Source: JAJEEA01 sp965116765 (GTDB taxonomy: Bacteria > Acidobacteriota > Vicinamibacteria > Vicinamibacterales > UBA8438). From it: a DNA stretch of 64,000 nucleotides. Positions 34,893-44,297 of this stretch are shown here, piece by piece (the first letter of the stretch is position 1; every line of letters starts with the position of its first letter). Under the pieces are notes generated by a model. That model did no database searches, was not told the origin of the DNA, and worked only from the letters and a program-made list of their open reading frames with translations. The translations under genes and the position numbers were made by a program. The stretch is taken from assembly GCA_965116765.1 (NCBI GenBank), contig OZ220718.1, positions 6,014,001 to 6,078,000 of the forward strand, read 5' to 3'.

Positions 34893-36644
34893 TCAGGACG
34901 TTCGGTAGCGGTTGGTGATGGGCAGCCGGCGGTCGCGCCCGAACGCGCGCACCGAGATGCGGACCCCCGGCGGGGCCTGGCGGCGCTTGTACTCGGCGCC
35001 GTCGACCATCGCGACGATGCGGTCGACGATGGCGGGGTCGAGGCCGGCCCCGGCGATGTCCTCGGGGCTGCGGTCCTCCTCCACGTAGGCCTCGAGCACC
35101 GCGTCGAGGACGTCGTAGGGGGGCAGGCTGTCGGTGTCGAGCTGGTTCTCGCGCAGCTCGGCCGTCGGCGGCTTGTCGATGATGCGTTGCGGGATGACCT
35201 CGCCGTCGCGGTTGCGCCACCGGGCGAGGCGGTACACCCACCCTTTCAGCACGTCCTTCAGCACCGCGAAGCCGCCGGCCATGTCGCCGTACAGGGTGGC
35301 GTAGCCGACGCTCATCTCGCTCTTGTTCCCCGTTGTCAGCACCAGCCAGCCGAACTTGTTGGAGAGGGCCATCAGCAGGTTGCCGCGGATGCGCGCCTGC
35401 AGGTTCTCCTCGGCCACGTTGGGCGGGGCGTCGCCGAACGGCCCGGCGAGGGCGCGGTCGTAGGCGCCCGCGAGCTCCGCGATGGGCAGCTCGAGCAGCT
35501 CGACCTCCAGGCGGTCGGCCAGCTCCCGCGCGTCGTCCCGGTTCTCGGCCGCGGTGAAGCGCGACGGCATCGAGACCGCGGTCACCGCGCCGGGGCCGAG
35601 GGCGTCGGCGGCGACGGTGAGGGCGAGGGCGGAGTCGATGCCCCCGGAGAGGCCGAGCACCGCGTGACGGAAGCGGTTCTTGCGAAAGTAGTCGGCGGTG
35701 CCGAGGGTCAGGGCGCGGTAGACCTCGGCCTCGGGTCCGAGCAGCGGCTGGAGCCGCGCGGCCGGGGCCGGGGGAGATGGCCGTGCGGCCGTCTCGACCG
35801 AGATCGATCGTACCCGGTCACGATCCGCCCCGGCCTGCCGCCACCGCGGGTCGTGGAGGCGCCGCCGGGTGGCCGAGAGGATGTCGAGGTCGACGACCAG
35901 CAGGTCCTCCTCGAACTGGGCGCCGCGCGCGACGACCCGTCCCCCGGGGTCGACGACGAGGCTGTGCCCGTCGAAGACCAGCTCGTCCTGGCCGCCCACC
36001 GCGTTGCAGAAGGCCACGAAGCAGCCGTAGTCGGCCGCGCGCTGGGCGAGCATCCGTTCGCGCTCGACGCCCTTGCCCCGGTGGTACGGCGAGCCGGACA
36101 GGTTCACGAGGACCACCGCACCGCCGTCGATCGCCGCCCAGCGGCCCGGCCCCCCCGGATACCACAGGTCCTCGCAGATGGTGACGCCGACGCGGGCGCC
36201 GCCGACGTCGACGGTGAGCGCGGCGTCGCCCCGCGCGAAGTACCGCTGCTCGTCGAAGACCGCGTAGTTCGGCAGGAAGTGCTTGCGGTAGACCGCGGCG
36301 ACCTCGCCGCCCGCGAGCACCGCGGCCGCGTTGTGGAGGTCGCCGGCGAGGTCCGGCAGCCCCACCACCGCCACCGTCTCCTTCACCGACGCGGCGAGGC
36401 GGCGCACTCCGTCGGTCGCGGCCTCCGTGAATCGCGGGTTCAGCAGCAGGTCCTCGGGCGGGTACCCGGTGGCGGAGAGCTCGGGAAAGACGGTGAGGTC
36501 GGCGCCGCGGGCCGTGGCGCGGGCGATCAGGTCGCGGAGCCGGTCGAGGTTCCCCGCGAGGTCGCCGACCGGCAGGTTGCACTGGCACAGGGCCACCCGC
36601 AGGGCGGCGCCGTCGGCTCTGGGACGGTTCGGATCGGTTGCCAT
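34893..36644 (-). CDS. nadE: Glutamine-dependent NAD+ synthetase
   Basis: 583 residues. N-terminal nitrilase-type glutaminase with catalytic Glu in LTVFPELSATGYPPEDLL, Lys in YRKHFLPNY and Cys in GVTICEDLWYP; C-terminal ATP-pyrophosphatase with SGGIDSALAL, LLTTGNKSEMSVGYATLYGDMAGGF, and IDKPPTAELRENQLD. Converts deamido-NAD to NAD using glutamine. Co-directional with dut and the DUF3014 gene upstream, but a 17-bp tandem repeat array lies between nadE and dut. A TATGGT box 15 bases upstream of ATG may be its own -10. Confidence 0.95.
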   Translation of the reverse strand: MATDPNRPRADGAALRVALCQCNLPVGDLAGNLDRLRDLIARATARGADLTVFPELSATGYPPEDLLLNPRFTEAATDGVRRLAASVKETVAVVGLPDLAGDLHNAAAVLAGGEVAAVYRKHFLPNYAVFDEQRYFARGDAALTVDVGGARVGVTICEDLWYPGGPGRWAAIDGGAVVLVNLSGSPYHRGKGVERERMLAQRAADYGCFVAFCNAVGGQDELVFDGHSLVVDPGGRVVARGAQFEEDLLVVDLDILSATRRRLHDPRWRQAGADRDRVRSISVETAARPSPPAPAARLQPLLGPEAEVYRALTLGTADYFRKNRFRHAVLGLSGGIDSALALTVAADALGPGAVTAVSMPSRFTAAENRDDARELADRLEVELLELPIAELAGAYDRALAGPFGDAPPNVAEENLQARIRGNLLMALSNKFGWLVLTTGNKSEMSVGYATLYGDMAGGFAVLKDVLKGWVYRLARWRNRDGEVIPQRIIDKPPTAELRENQLDTDSLPPYDVLDAVLEAYVEEDRSPEDIAGAGLDPAIVDRIVAMVDGAEYKRRQAPPGVRISVRAFGRDRRLPITNRYRTS

Positions 36645-36663
36645 GGCGTCGGCGATCTCACCA

Positions 36664-36766
36664 TATCACCCGTCGACCCGTCTCACCGGTCGACCCGTCT
36701 CACCCGTCGACCGGTCTCACCCGTCGACCCGTCTCACCCGTCGACCGGTATCACCCCGTCGACCCG
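36664..36766 (-). repeat. Six-unit 17-bp tandem array beginning in dut
   Basis: Six near-identical units (TCTCACCCGTCGACCCG on the plus strand, one of 18 bp). The rightmost unit overlaps the last codons and TGA of dut: these codons (FGSTG) contain GTCGACGGG, the same core as the units. On the minus strand every unit carries a TGA. The array occupies the whole space between the dut end and the nadE start. Confidence 0.85.
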
Positions 36767-37179
36767 AAGCCGTCGCCGGCCCGGGACGTCTCCGACAGCG
36801 CGTCCGCCTCGACGACCTCCACGTCGACGACCGGCGTCACCACGAGCTGGGCCGCCTTCATGCCCCGCCGCACCCGGAAGGCCTCACGGCCGTGGTTGAC
36901 GAGGAGGATGCCGATCTCGCCTCGATACCCGGCGTCGATGGTGCCCGGCGCGTTCAGCACGGTGACGGCGTGTCGGAGGGCGAGGCCGCTCCGCGGCCGT
37001 ATCTGACCCTCGGTGCCCGGGGGCAGCTCGATGGCGAGCCCGGTGCCGACGAGCCGGGCCTCGCCGGGGGGGATGTCGACGTCCGCGGCCGCGAACAGGT
37101 CGAGCCCGGCGTCGCCGGGGTGCGCGCGCTCGGGCAGACGGGCACCGGCCCGGTCGAGACGCTTCACGATGAGCCGCAT
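36751..37179 (-). CDS. dut: dUTP diphosphatase
   Basis: 142 residues with the five trimeric dUTPase motifs: AGLDLFAAADV (I), RPRSGLALRH (II), GTIDAGYRGEIGILLVNHG (III), RVRRGMKAAQLVV (IV) and GDGFGSTG (V, at the very C-terminus). Hydrolyses dUTP to dUMP. The codons of motif V merge into the tandem array described separately. It starts 22 bases after the DUF3014 gene stop, implying an operon. Confidence 0.94.
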   Translation of the reverse strand: MRLIVKRLDRAGARLPERAHPGDAGLDLFAAADVDIPPGEARLVGTGLAIELPPGTEGQIRPRSGLALRHAVTVLNAPGTIDAGYRGEIGILLVNHGREAFRVRRGMKAAQLVVTPVVDVEVVEADALSETSRAGDGFGSTG

Positions 37180-37201
37180 GGGAGCGTCGATGCCGGCGGG
37201 C

Positions 37202-38014
37202 CTATCGGAGGACCTCGGGGGCCGGCAGGTTCGTGACGTCGAATCCGATCGCCTCGGCGATCTCCAGCAGGCTGGCCTGCACCGCCCGCACGTTGCGCGG
37301 GCCCATGCCGAGAAACTGCTTCTGGACGGGCAGGAGGTCCTCGAGCGCGGGGTCCGCGAACTCGAAGAACGGGGCGCGGTGAATCAGCCGGACCTCGCGC
37401 TCCAGCACCGGGGTCTCGAGGAGGTTGCGCAGGGCGCGCAGCACCGTCGCGTCGAACTCGTCCCCCGTACGTCCCAGCTCGGCGTAGGCGGCCGCGATGA
37501 GCGGCCTGAGGTTGTGATAGAGCTCGGCCGCCACCGCCGGCTCTATCGCGGCCACGATCTCGGCGTGAGTGTCGTAGCGCGCGTGGCTGACGGGATCGAC
37601 GTGGATCCGGCGGGGCGGGCCGGTGGTCCGGAAGCGCCGGGTCGGGCGCCACGGCCGCAGGTGCCGGTCCGGCGTGTGGCCGTCGGCGACGTTGTCCACC
37701 ACCACGACGAAGATGCGGACCAGGTCGTCGGGAATGAGCCACGCGGCCAGGCCCGGGTGCGACGACAGCTTCACCACCAGGTGGCGCACCATGCCGTCGC
37801 TCTCGTCGAGGGAGACCGGCGGGTCGGGTGCGGGGTCCGGGGGGGTGGCGTCGACGGCCGGCGGCGCGGGAGCCGGCCCTTCGGCGAGGGAGGTCGTCTC
37901 CTCGACATCCGGATTCGCGAGGAAGAAACCGTACGAGGCGACGCCGGCGACTATCGCCAGTGCGACAACGCCGACGAACGGCCCGGTGCTCCGGCCGCGC
38001 GGACGTACCGCCAT
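37202..38014 (-). CDS. DUF3014 family protein
   Basis: 270 residues. A single membrane helix near the N-terminus (VGVVALAIVAGVASYGFFLA), then a proline/alanine-rich linker and a periplasmic or cytosolic domain with LRPLIAAAYAELGRTGDEFDATVLRALRNLLE and FFEFADPALEDLLPVQKQFLGMGPRN, typical of DUF3014. Function unknown. First gene of the unit with dut and nadE. Confidence 0.8.
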   Translation of the reverse strand: MAVRPRGRSTGPFVGVVALAIVAGVASYGFFLANPDVEETTSLAEGPAPAPPAVDATPPDPAPDPPVSLDESDGMVRHLVVKLSSHPGLAAWLIPDDLVRIFVVVVDNVADGHTPDRHLRPWRPTRRFRTTGPPRRIHVDPVSHARYDTHAEIVAAIEPAVAAELYHNLRPLIAAAYAELGRTGDEFDATVLRALRNLLETPVLEREVRLIHRAPFFEFADPALEDLLPVQKQFLGMGPRNVRAVQASLLEIAEAIGFDVTNLPAPEVLR

Positions 38015-38147
38015 ACACGACACCCCGATCAGGAAACCCGGTGCGGCGCTTGCGCCGCCAGGAGCTCGTGGCGCGCCGCGGGCCTTCGACACGGGCTCTG
38101 ACCCATGATAAGGCAGACGCCCGCCGTACGGCCAGTCGTTCCCGTCG

Positions 38148-38981
38148 TCAGGGGCCGATTATTCCGGCCGATGCCGAAGAAAGCGCAGGGCCGCCGGAAG
38201 CAGCGCCGTTCTCCCGAAGGATATAGGCGACGATGGCGGTCAGGGTGTCGTCGTCGGGCTGGCGGCCCGCCGGCGGCATCGCCGCCTTGACGTAGCCGAG
38301 CAGCTCGCCCACCGGCCGGCCGCTCCACATGCTGCGGAACGCCGATCCCGCCAGCTCGGGCGTGTCGAAGCCCCCGCTGAGGTCGCGCTGGTGGCACGAG
38401 GCGCAGACGTCGCGGTACGCGAGCTCACCGGTCCGCGCCTGACCGGCCAGGGTGCGGGTCGGCGATGGCGCCGCCGCCTCGGGCGCCGCCTCGCCGCGGG
38501 GCAGCAGCCATCCGCGGATCTCCCCGTCGGGGTTGTTCCGGGTCGCGATCTGCACGTAGTACTCGCCCCGGCGCAGCGCCTCCACCTGCATGTCGTCGAG
38601 CTCGACCTCGCCCTCGACCCGACCCGAGGCGGCGGCGGTGACGTCGAGGGCGAACACCGCGGGCCCGCGACGGGCCGGGGGAGCCCGGTGGAGATGGGCT
38701 TCGGTGGCCGGCGAGCTCAACCCCTCGAAGGTGCCGGCGACCGTGAGGGTACGCTCCTCGAGCACCGCCTCGGCCCGGCCCGAGCCCGACACGTCGGGAC
38801 GCGTGGCGAAGTCGACCGGCACGATCGAGAGACGGCCTCCGAAACGGGCGCGGTCCTGCGCATGCGCGGCGGCTCCCGCGGCCAGCAGCACGCCGGTGCA
38901 GACCAGACCGAGGGCGAGCCGCGCCGCGCCGCCTGTTCGCCGATCCGGTCCGGGCGAGCTCAGCATGGTGCGATGGCGCAT
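38148..38981 (-). CDS. CHRD domain-cytochrome c fusion protein
   Basis: 277 residues. Signal peptide ending near AHAQD; residues about 45-160 form a CHRD (chordin-like) beta domain (EAHLHRAPPARRGPAVFALDV, VQIATRNNPDGEIRGWL), residues about 185-260 a monohaem cytochrome c with CASCH and the distal methionine region MPPAGRQPDDD. Located three bases after the CoA-transferase stop codon, so co-transcribed. CHRD plus c-type haem in one chain is unusual; predicted periplasmic redox protein of unknown partner. Confidence 0.82.
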   Translation of the reverse strand: MRHRTMLSSPGPDRRTGGAARLALGLVCTGVLLAAGAAAHAQDRARFGGRLSIVPVDFATRPDVSGSGRAEAVLEERTLTVAGTFEGLSSPATEAHLHRAPPARRGPAVFALDVTAAASGRVEGEVELDDMQVEALRRGEYYVQIATRNNPDGEIRGWLLPRGEAAPEAAAPSPTRTLAGQARTGELAYRDVCASCHQRDLSGGFDTPELAGSAFRSMWSGRPVGELLGYVKAAMPPAGRQPDDDTLTAIVAYILRENGAASGGPALSSASAGIIGP

Positions 38982-38984
38982 CCG

Positions 38985-40226
38985 TCACTCCCCGACGTCG
39001 GCGGCGACCGCGGCCGCCGTCGCCGCCTCTGCCGCCGGCGTCTCCGCCGCCGACGGGTCTGCCGCCGGCACGTCCGGCGCCGGCACGTCGCCCGGCCACT
39101 CGGCCAGGATCTCCTCCGTGTGCTCGCCGAGGGCCGGCGGAGCACGGTCGACGACGGCCGGCGTGCGCGACAGCTTGATGGGGTTTCCCAGCGCCCGAAT
39201 CGCGCCGAGCCGCGGATGGTCCAGCTCGACCACCATGTCGCGCGCCGCGAGCTGCGGGTCGGCGAGGGCCTCGGCCAGCGAGCGCACCTGCCCGCAGGGG
39301 ACCGCGTGGCCCCGCAGGCGCTCGATCACCTCGTCGCGGGTCCACGTCCCGAGCAGCGAGCCGAGCAGGGCCTTCAGCTCGCCCCGATGCCGCATGCGCT
39401 CCGTGTTGGTGACGAACCGGGGGTCGACCTCCAGCTCCGGCCGGCCGACGGCCCGGCAGAACTGGCGCCACAGCCGCTGGTTGCCGACCGCGATCATCAC
39501 CAGCCCGTCGCTCACCTCGAGCGCCTCGTACGGGGTCAGCGAGTGGTGGTCGTTGCCCTCGCGCCCCAGCTCCTCCCCGGTGGCGAAGAGGACGTTGGCG
39601 GGCAGGGCGAGGGTCGACGTCATCGAGTCGAGGAGGGCGATGTCGACGTGCTGCCCCAGCCCCGTCTCGTCGCGGTCGCGCAGCGCGAGGAGGATGCCGT
39701 TCATCGCGTAGAGCCCGGCCAGGAAGTCGGTCATCGCGACCCCGACCCGGGTCGGGGGGCCGTCGGGAGAGCCGGTCACGTGCATGACCCCCGACTCGCC
39801 CTGGATGACCGCGTCGTAGCCGGGGAGGTTGCGCCTGGGGCCCTGCTGGCCGTAGCCGGTGATCGAGCAGTACACGAGCTGGGGGAAGTCGCCGCGGACC
39901 GATTCGTAGTCGAAGCCCAGCTTCTTGAGGCTGCCCGGCCTGAAGTTCTCGATCAGGACGTCGGCCTCGGCGAGCAGCCCTCTCAGGGCGTCGGCCCCGG
40001 CCGGGGTCTTGAGGTCGAGGGCGATGCTCCGCTTGCTGCGGTTCAGCCCCAGGAAGAAGGTGCTCACGCCGTCCGCGAACGGCGCCCACGCGCGGGTGTC
40101 GTCGCCGTGCGAGGGCTCCTCGACCTTGATGACGTCGGCCCCCATGTCGCCCAGCATCATGGCGCAGTAGGGCCCGGCCAGCACCCGGGTCAGGTCGACG
40201 ACGCGCAGTCCGTGCAGCGGCGGCAT
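38985..40226 (-). CDS. CaiB/BaiF-type CoA-transferase
   Basis: 413 residues. LRVVDLTRVLAGPYCAMMLGDMGADVIKVEEP, NRSKRSIALDL, ADVLIENFRPGSLKKLG, YCSITGYGQQGP and GQHVDIALLDSM are class III CoA-transferase signatures; catalytic Asp lies in GQHVDIALLD. Substrate acid unknown (formate, succinate, carnitine or an aromatic acid). An alanine/proline-rich tail of about 35 residues follows the fold. TATAAT lies 12 bases before the ATG with little or no leader. Confidence 0.9.
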   Translation of the reverse strand: MPPLHGLRVVDLTRVLAGPYCAMMLGDMGADVIKVEEPSHGDDTRAWAPFADGVSTFFLGLNRSKRSIALDLKTPAGADALRGLLAEADVLIENFRPGSLKKLGFDYESVRGDFPQLVYCSITGYGQQGPRRNLPGYDAVIQGESGVMHVTGSPDGPPTRVGVAMTDFLAGLYAMNGILLALRDRDETGLGQHVDIALLDSMTSTLALPANVLFATGEELGREGNDHHSLTPYEALEVSDGLVMIAVGNQRLWRQFCRAVGRPELEVDPRFVTNTERMRHRGELKALLGSLLGTWTRDEVIERLRGHAVPCGQVRSLAEALADPQLAARDMVVELDHPRLGAIRALGNPIKLSRTPAVVDRAPPALGEHTEEILAEWPGDVPAPDVPAADPSAAETPAAEAATAAAVAADVGE

Positions 40227-40238
40227 TGCAGGGACGGA

Positions 40239-40244
40239 ATTATA
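40239..40244 (-). promoter_or_regulatory. -10 box (TATAAT) for the CoA-transferase gene
   Basis: Consensus TATAAT on the minus strand, 12 bases before ATG 40226, so the mRNA leader is about six bases. A separate -10-like TACGAT at 40325-40330 serves the divergent isocitrate dehydrogenase. Confidence 0.5.
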
Positions 40245-40395
40245 TCCCTACCGGCGCCGCCGCAGCGGCGCCGGGGGCGCCGGCGGGCGCCGGGCGGCGC
40301 CGTGTGCCGGCGGCGCGGATCGGGTACGATTGTCTGATCTGCGCCCGACCGGGGCCGGTCCACTGACGGCTCGACGCCGCTATCTCGGGGAGACC

Positions 40396-42624
40396 ATGTC
40401 ATCTGCCACCATCATCTGGACGAAGATCGATGAAGCGCCGGCCCTCGCCACGTTCGCGTTGCTGCCGATCGTGCGGGCGTTCACCAGGGGGACGGGGGTC
40501 GAGGTCGAGACCCGCGACATCTCCCTCGCCGGGCGCATCCTCGCCGCGTTTCCCGACCGGCTGCGCGAGGACCAGCGCGTTCCCGACCACCTCGCCGCGC
40601 TCGGCGAGCTCGCCCGGACGCCGGCCGCCAACATCGTCAAGCTGCCCAACATCAGCGCCACCGTCCCCCAGCTTCGCGCCGCCATCGCCGAGCTGCAGGG
40701 CCAGGGGTTCGACGTTCCCGACTACCCGGAGGAGCCCGCCGGGGAGGACGGGCGCGCGATACGGGCGCGCTATGCCGCGGTCCTGGGGTCGGCCGTGAAC
40801 CCGGTCCTCCGCGAGGGCAACTCCGACCGCCGCCCCGCCGCCGCCGTGAAGCGGTTCGCGCAGAAGCACCCGCACCGCATGATGAAGCCGTGGCCGGCCG
40901 ACGGGTCGAAGGCCCGCGTCGCCCACATGCGGGAGAACGACTTCTTCGGCAGCGAGCGCTCCGTCACCGTCGAGGCGCCGGGCGACGTGCGCATCGAGTT
41001 CGTCGACGACGGCGGGGCGGTCACCGTGCTGAAGGAACGGGTGCCCCTCGAGGCGGGCGAGGTGGTCGACGCCGCGGTCATGAGCGTGGCCGCCCTGCGG
41101 GCCTTCTTCAGCCGGACCATCGAGGAGGCGGGGCGGGACGGGACCCTCCTGTCCCTCCACCTCAAGGCGACGATGATGAAGGTCTCCGACCCCATCATGT
41201 TCGGCCACTGCGTGTCGGTGTACTACGAGCCGGCCCTGCAGAAGCACGCCGAGACCCTGCGGGCGATCGGCGCCAACGTCGACGACGGCCTCGCGGGGGT
41301 GCTGGAGAAGGTCGCGAAGCTGCCGGCGGCCGAGCGCGCGGCCGTCGAGGCCGACATCGACGCGGTGTACGCCGAGCGGCCGCCCCTCGCGATGGTCGAC
41401 TCGCGCAAGGGCGTCACCAACCTGCACGTGCCCAACAACGTCATCATCGACGCGTCGATGCCCAATGTCGTGCGCGACGGCGGCCGCATGTGGAACGCGG
41501 CCGACGAGCTGCAGGACACCGTGGCGATGGTGCCCGACCGCTCCTACGCCACCATGTACGAGGCCATCCTCGAGGACTGCCGGCAGCACGGGCAGTTCGA
41601 TCCGGCGACCATGGGCAACGTGTCCAACGTGGGGCTGATGGCGCGCAAGGCGGAGGAGTACGGCTCGCACGACAAGACCTTCACGGGGCCCGGCCCCGGG
41701 ACCATCCGCGTCGTCGCCGGCGACGGCGCCGTCCTCCTCGAGCAGGCGGTGGGCACCGGCGACATCTTCCGCATGTGCCAGACCAAGGACGAGCCGATCC
41801 GCGACTGGGTCCGGCTCGCCGTGAGCCGAGCCCGGGCGTCGGGGGCGCCGGCGGTGTTCTGGCTCGACGAGGCGCGGGCCCACGACGCGCAGATCATCGC
41901 CCGGGTCCGCGCCTGCCTGCCGGAGCACGACACCGACGGGCTGGACATCCGCATCCTGAAGCCGGTCGACGCCATGCGCTTCTCGCTCGCCCGGGTCCGC
42001 CGCGGCGAGGACGCCATCGCGGTGACCGGCAACGTCCTGCGGGACTACCTCACCGACCTCTTCCCGATTCTCGAGCTGGGGACGAGCGCCCGCATGCTGT
42101 CCATCGTGCCGCTCCTCAACGGCGGCGGCCTCTTCGAGACCGGCGCCGGCGGCTCGGCCCCCAAGCACGTCGAGCAGATGCTGCGCGAAGGGCACCTGCG
42201 CTGGGACTCGCTCGGCGAGTACTGCGCCCTCGTGCCGTCGCTCGAGCTCGTCGCGGACCGGACCGGCAACGCGAGGGCGGGGCTGCTGGCGAGGACCCTC
42301 GACCAGGCCATCGGCACGTACCTCGAGAACGCCCGCTACCCGTCGCGGAAGGTCAACGAGATCGACAACCGGGGCAGCACCTTCTATCTCGCCCTCTACT
42401 GGGCGCAGGCCCTCGCGGCCCAGGACGAGGACGCCGAGATGAGGGCCCGCTTCGAGGCGGCGGCGGCCCGCCTCGCCGAGAGCGAGGCGGCCATCACCGG
42501 CGAGCTGCTCGCCGCGCAGGGGAGTCCGGTCGACGTCGGCGGCTACTACCGCCCCGACGACGCCCTCGTCGAGCGGGCCATGCGGCCGAGCGCGACCCTC
42601 AACGCGATAATCGACGGCCTCTGA
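40396..42624 (+). CDS. Monomeric NADP-dependent isocitrate dehydrogenase
   Basis: 742 residues, the usual length of the monomeric (IDH-II) enzyme, not homologous in length to the dimeric Icd. IIWTKIDEAPALATFALLPI, NDFFGSERSVTV, DPIMFGHCVSVYY, DSRKGVTNLHVPNNVIIDASMP, NVGLMARKAEEYGSHDKTF and DNRGSTFYLALYWAQALA are family segments. Catalyses isocitrate to 2-oxoglutarate in the TCA cycle and supplies NADPH. CGGGGAG precedes the ATG. Monocistronic. Confidence 0.95.
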   Translation: MSSATIIWTKIDEAPALATFALLPIVRAFTRGTGVEVETRDISLAGRILAAFPDRLREDQRVPDHLAALGELARTPAANIVKLPNISATVPQLRAAIAELQGQGFDVPDYPEEPAGEDGRAIRARYAAVLGSAVNPVLREGNSDRRPAAAVKRFAQKHPHRMMKPWPADGSKARVAHMRENDFFGSERSVTVEAPGDVRIEFVDDGGAVTVLKERVPLEAGEVVDAAVMSVAALRAFFSRTIEEAGRDGTLLSLHLKATMMKVSDPIMFGHCVSVYYEPALQKHAETLRAIGANVDDGLAGVLEKVAKLPAAERAAVEADIDAVYAERPPLAMVDSRKGVTNLHVPNNVIIDASMPNVVRDGGRMWNAADELQDTVAMVPDRSYATMYEAILEDCRQHGQFDPATMGNVSNVGLMARKAEEYGSHDKTFTGPGPGTIRVVAGDGAVLLEQAVGTGDIFRMCQTKDEPIRDWVRLAVSRARASGAPAVFWLDEARAHDAQIIARVRACLPEHDTDGLDIRILKPVDAMRFSLARVRRGEDAIAVTGNVLRDYLTDLFPILELGTSARMLSIVPLLNGGGLFETGAGGSAPKHVEQMLREGHLRWDSLGEYCALVPSLELVADRTGNARAGLLARTLDQAIGTYLENARYPSRKVNEIDNRGSTFYLALYWAQALAAQDEDAEMRARFEAAAARLAESEAAITGELLAAQGSPVDVGGYYRPDDALVERAMRPSATLNAIIDGL

Positions 42625-42695
42625 GCCGACGGCGGATCGTCGTGGGCGCAGGCCCGCATTACGCCGGCCGGGGGGGGCGCCCTGGACGAACACGC

Positions 42696-44237
42696 TCAGA
42701 CGGTGAGCGAAGCGCCGTCGCGGCGCGGGTCGCCCGCCCCGCCGAGCACGTCGCCGCGGCGCTCGGCGGTGTGCGCGCCGCCGAAGAAGACGCTGCGGTC
42801 GTTCCACACCTGGTGCTCGGGCCACGCGGCCAGCACCTCGGCGATGGCGTCCCCGTCGTGGCCGCCCTCGACGCTGAGCAGCGGTCCCTCGACGTGGATG
42901 CGGGGCGCGCGGACGGCCGCGTCCACGTCCATCGCGTGGTCGACGAGATTCACGATCACCTGCAGGACGGCGCTGCGAATGCGGTTCGAGCCGCCGGAGC
43001 CGGTCGCCACCAGCCGGCCGTCGGGCCATCGCAGGGCGCTCGGGGCCATCATCGACGCCATGCGGTGGCCGGGCGGCCAGCGGTGGAAGCCGCCGGGGTT
43101 GAGGTCCTCCTCGCCCAGCATGTTGTTCAGCATGACGCCGGTGCCGGGGACCACGCGCCCCGAGCCCTCCCCGTTCGACAGGGTGAGGCTGGCGAGGTTG
43201 CCCCGGACGTCGATGACCCCGAGATGGGTCGTGCCCCGGGCGGCCCGCGCCCGTCCCCGGACCTCGTTCCGCCACCGCGCCAGGAGGGCGGGGTCGAGCA
43301 TGCCCTCGTTCGGGCCCGCGGGCCCGCCGCCATGCGCCTCGGCGCGCGCCGCCCGGGTGGCGCGCATCACGTCGGCGAGCATCGCGACGGCGCGGCCGCT
43401 CCCGGGGGGCGCGACCGGCAGCCCGCCGAGCAGGCCCAGGCCGAACCCGATCAGCGCGCCGCCCGCGGAGGGAGGCGGGTTGGTCAGCACCTCGACGCCG
43501 CGGTAGTCGAGGGCGAGCGGGGCCCGGACCTCGGTGCGGTAGGCGGCGAGGTCGTCGAGGCCGACGAGGCCGCCGTCGCGCAGGTTCTCCGCCAGCGCCC
43601 GCGCCACCGCGCCGCGGTAGAAGACGTCGTCTCCCTCGACGGCCATCAGCTCCAGGAGGGCGGCGAGATCCGGGTTGCGCAGGCGCTCGCCTTCCTCGAG
43701 CAGGGCGGGGCCGCCGCGCGGGCTCGCGTAGAGCGCGAGGGCCTCGGGGGTGGCGCCGAGAATGGGCCGCAACAGGTGCAGGAAGTGGGCCTGCAGCGCG
43801 GTCATCACCACGCCGTCGCGCAGGAGGGCGCAGGCGGGGGCGACGAGGTCGGGGGCGGGCAGGGTGCACAGGTCGCGGTGGACGTCGAAGAAGCCGCGGA
43901 CGATGCCCGGCACCGCGACGGTGCCGCGGCCGATGTGGAACTCCTGCCGCGCGGGGCCGAAGTCGACGACGACCGGCTCGAACTCGACCTCGTCCGCCGG
44001 CAGGCGCCGCCTCGGCGTCTGCACGAAGAAGTCGTAGACGCGGGGTCGGCCGCCCGCGGGCAGAGCGAGGAGGAACCCGCCCCCGCCGAAGGACGCGAGG
44101 GCCGGCTCGCAGGCGCAGGCCGCGCAGAGGGCGGCCAGCGCGGCGTCGAAGGCGTTGCCGCCGGCCCGCAGCACCTCGCCCGCCGCCTCCGCCGTCAGCG
44201 CGTGCCCCGCCGCCACGACCCCGCGTCGTCCGCGCAT
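42696..44237 (-). CDS. ggt: Gamma-glutamyltransferase
   Basis: 513 residues of the Ntn-hydrolase family. The autoprocessing/catalytic Thr lies in RGTTHLGVIDVRGN; downstream are LTLSNGEGSG, NMLGEEDLNPGGFH, GSGGSNRIRSAVLQV. Unlike periplasmic GGTs no signal peptide is seen: the protein starts MRGRRGVVAAGHALTAEA, so it may be cytoplasmic. -10-like TATCAT eight bases before ATG. Confidence 0.87.
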   Translation of the reverse strand: MRGRRGVVAAGHALTAEAAGEVLRAGGNAFDAALAALCAACACEPALASFGGGGFLLALPAGGRPRVYDFFVQTPRRRLPADEVEFEPVVVDFGPARQEFHIGRGTVAVPGIVRGFFDVHRDLCTLPAPDLVAPACALLRDGVVMTALQAHFLHLLRPILGATPEALALYASPRGGPALLEEGERLRNPDLAALLELMAVEGDDVFYRGAVARALAENLRDGGLVGLDDLAAYRTEVRAPLALDYRGVEVLTNPPPSAGGALIGFGLGLLGGLPVAPPGSGRAVAMLADVMRATRAARAEAHGGGPAGPNEGMLDPALLARWRNEVRGRARAARGTTHLGVIDVRGNLASLTLSNGEGSGRVVPGTGVMLNNMLGEEDLNPGGFHRWPPGHRMASMMAPSALRWPDGRLVATGSGGSNRIRSAVLQVIVNLVDHAMDVDAAVRAPRIHVEGPLLSVEGGHDGDAIAEVLAAWPEHQVWNDRSVFFGGAHTAERRGDVLGGAGDPRRDGASLTV

Positions 44238-44297
44238 GACGCGTGATGATAGCGGATGCGGCCCGGGCCCGCGGCCCGCTGGCCGGCGTGCGACGCG

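Noticed and set aside
36664..36766. Iteron array of a replication origin
   Set aside because: No rep gene or AT-rich region; the units derive from the dut end.
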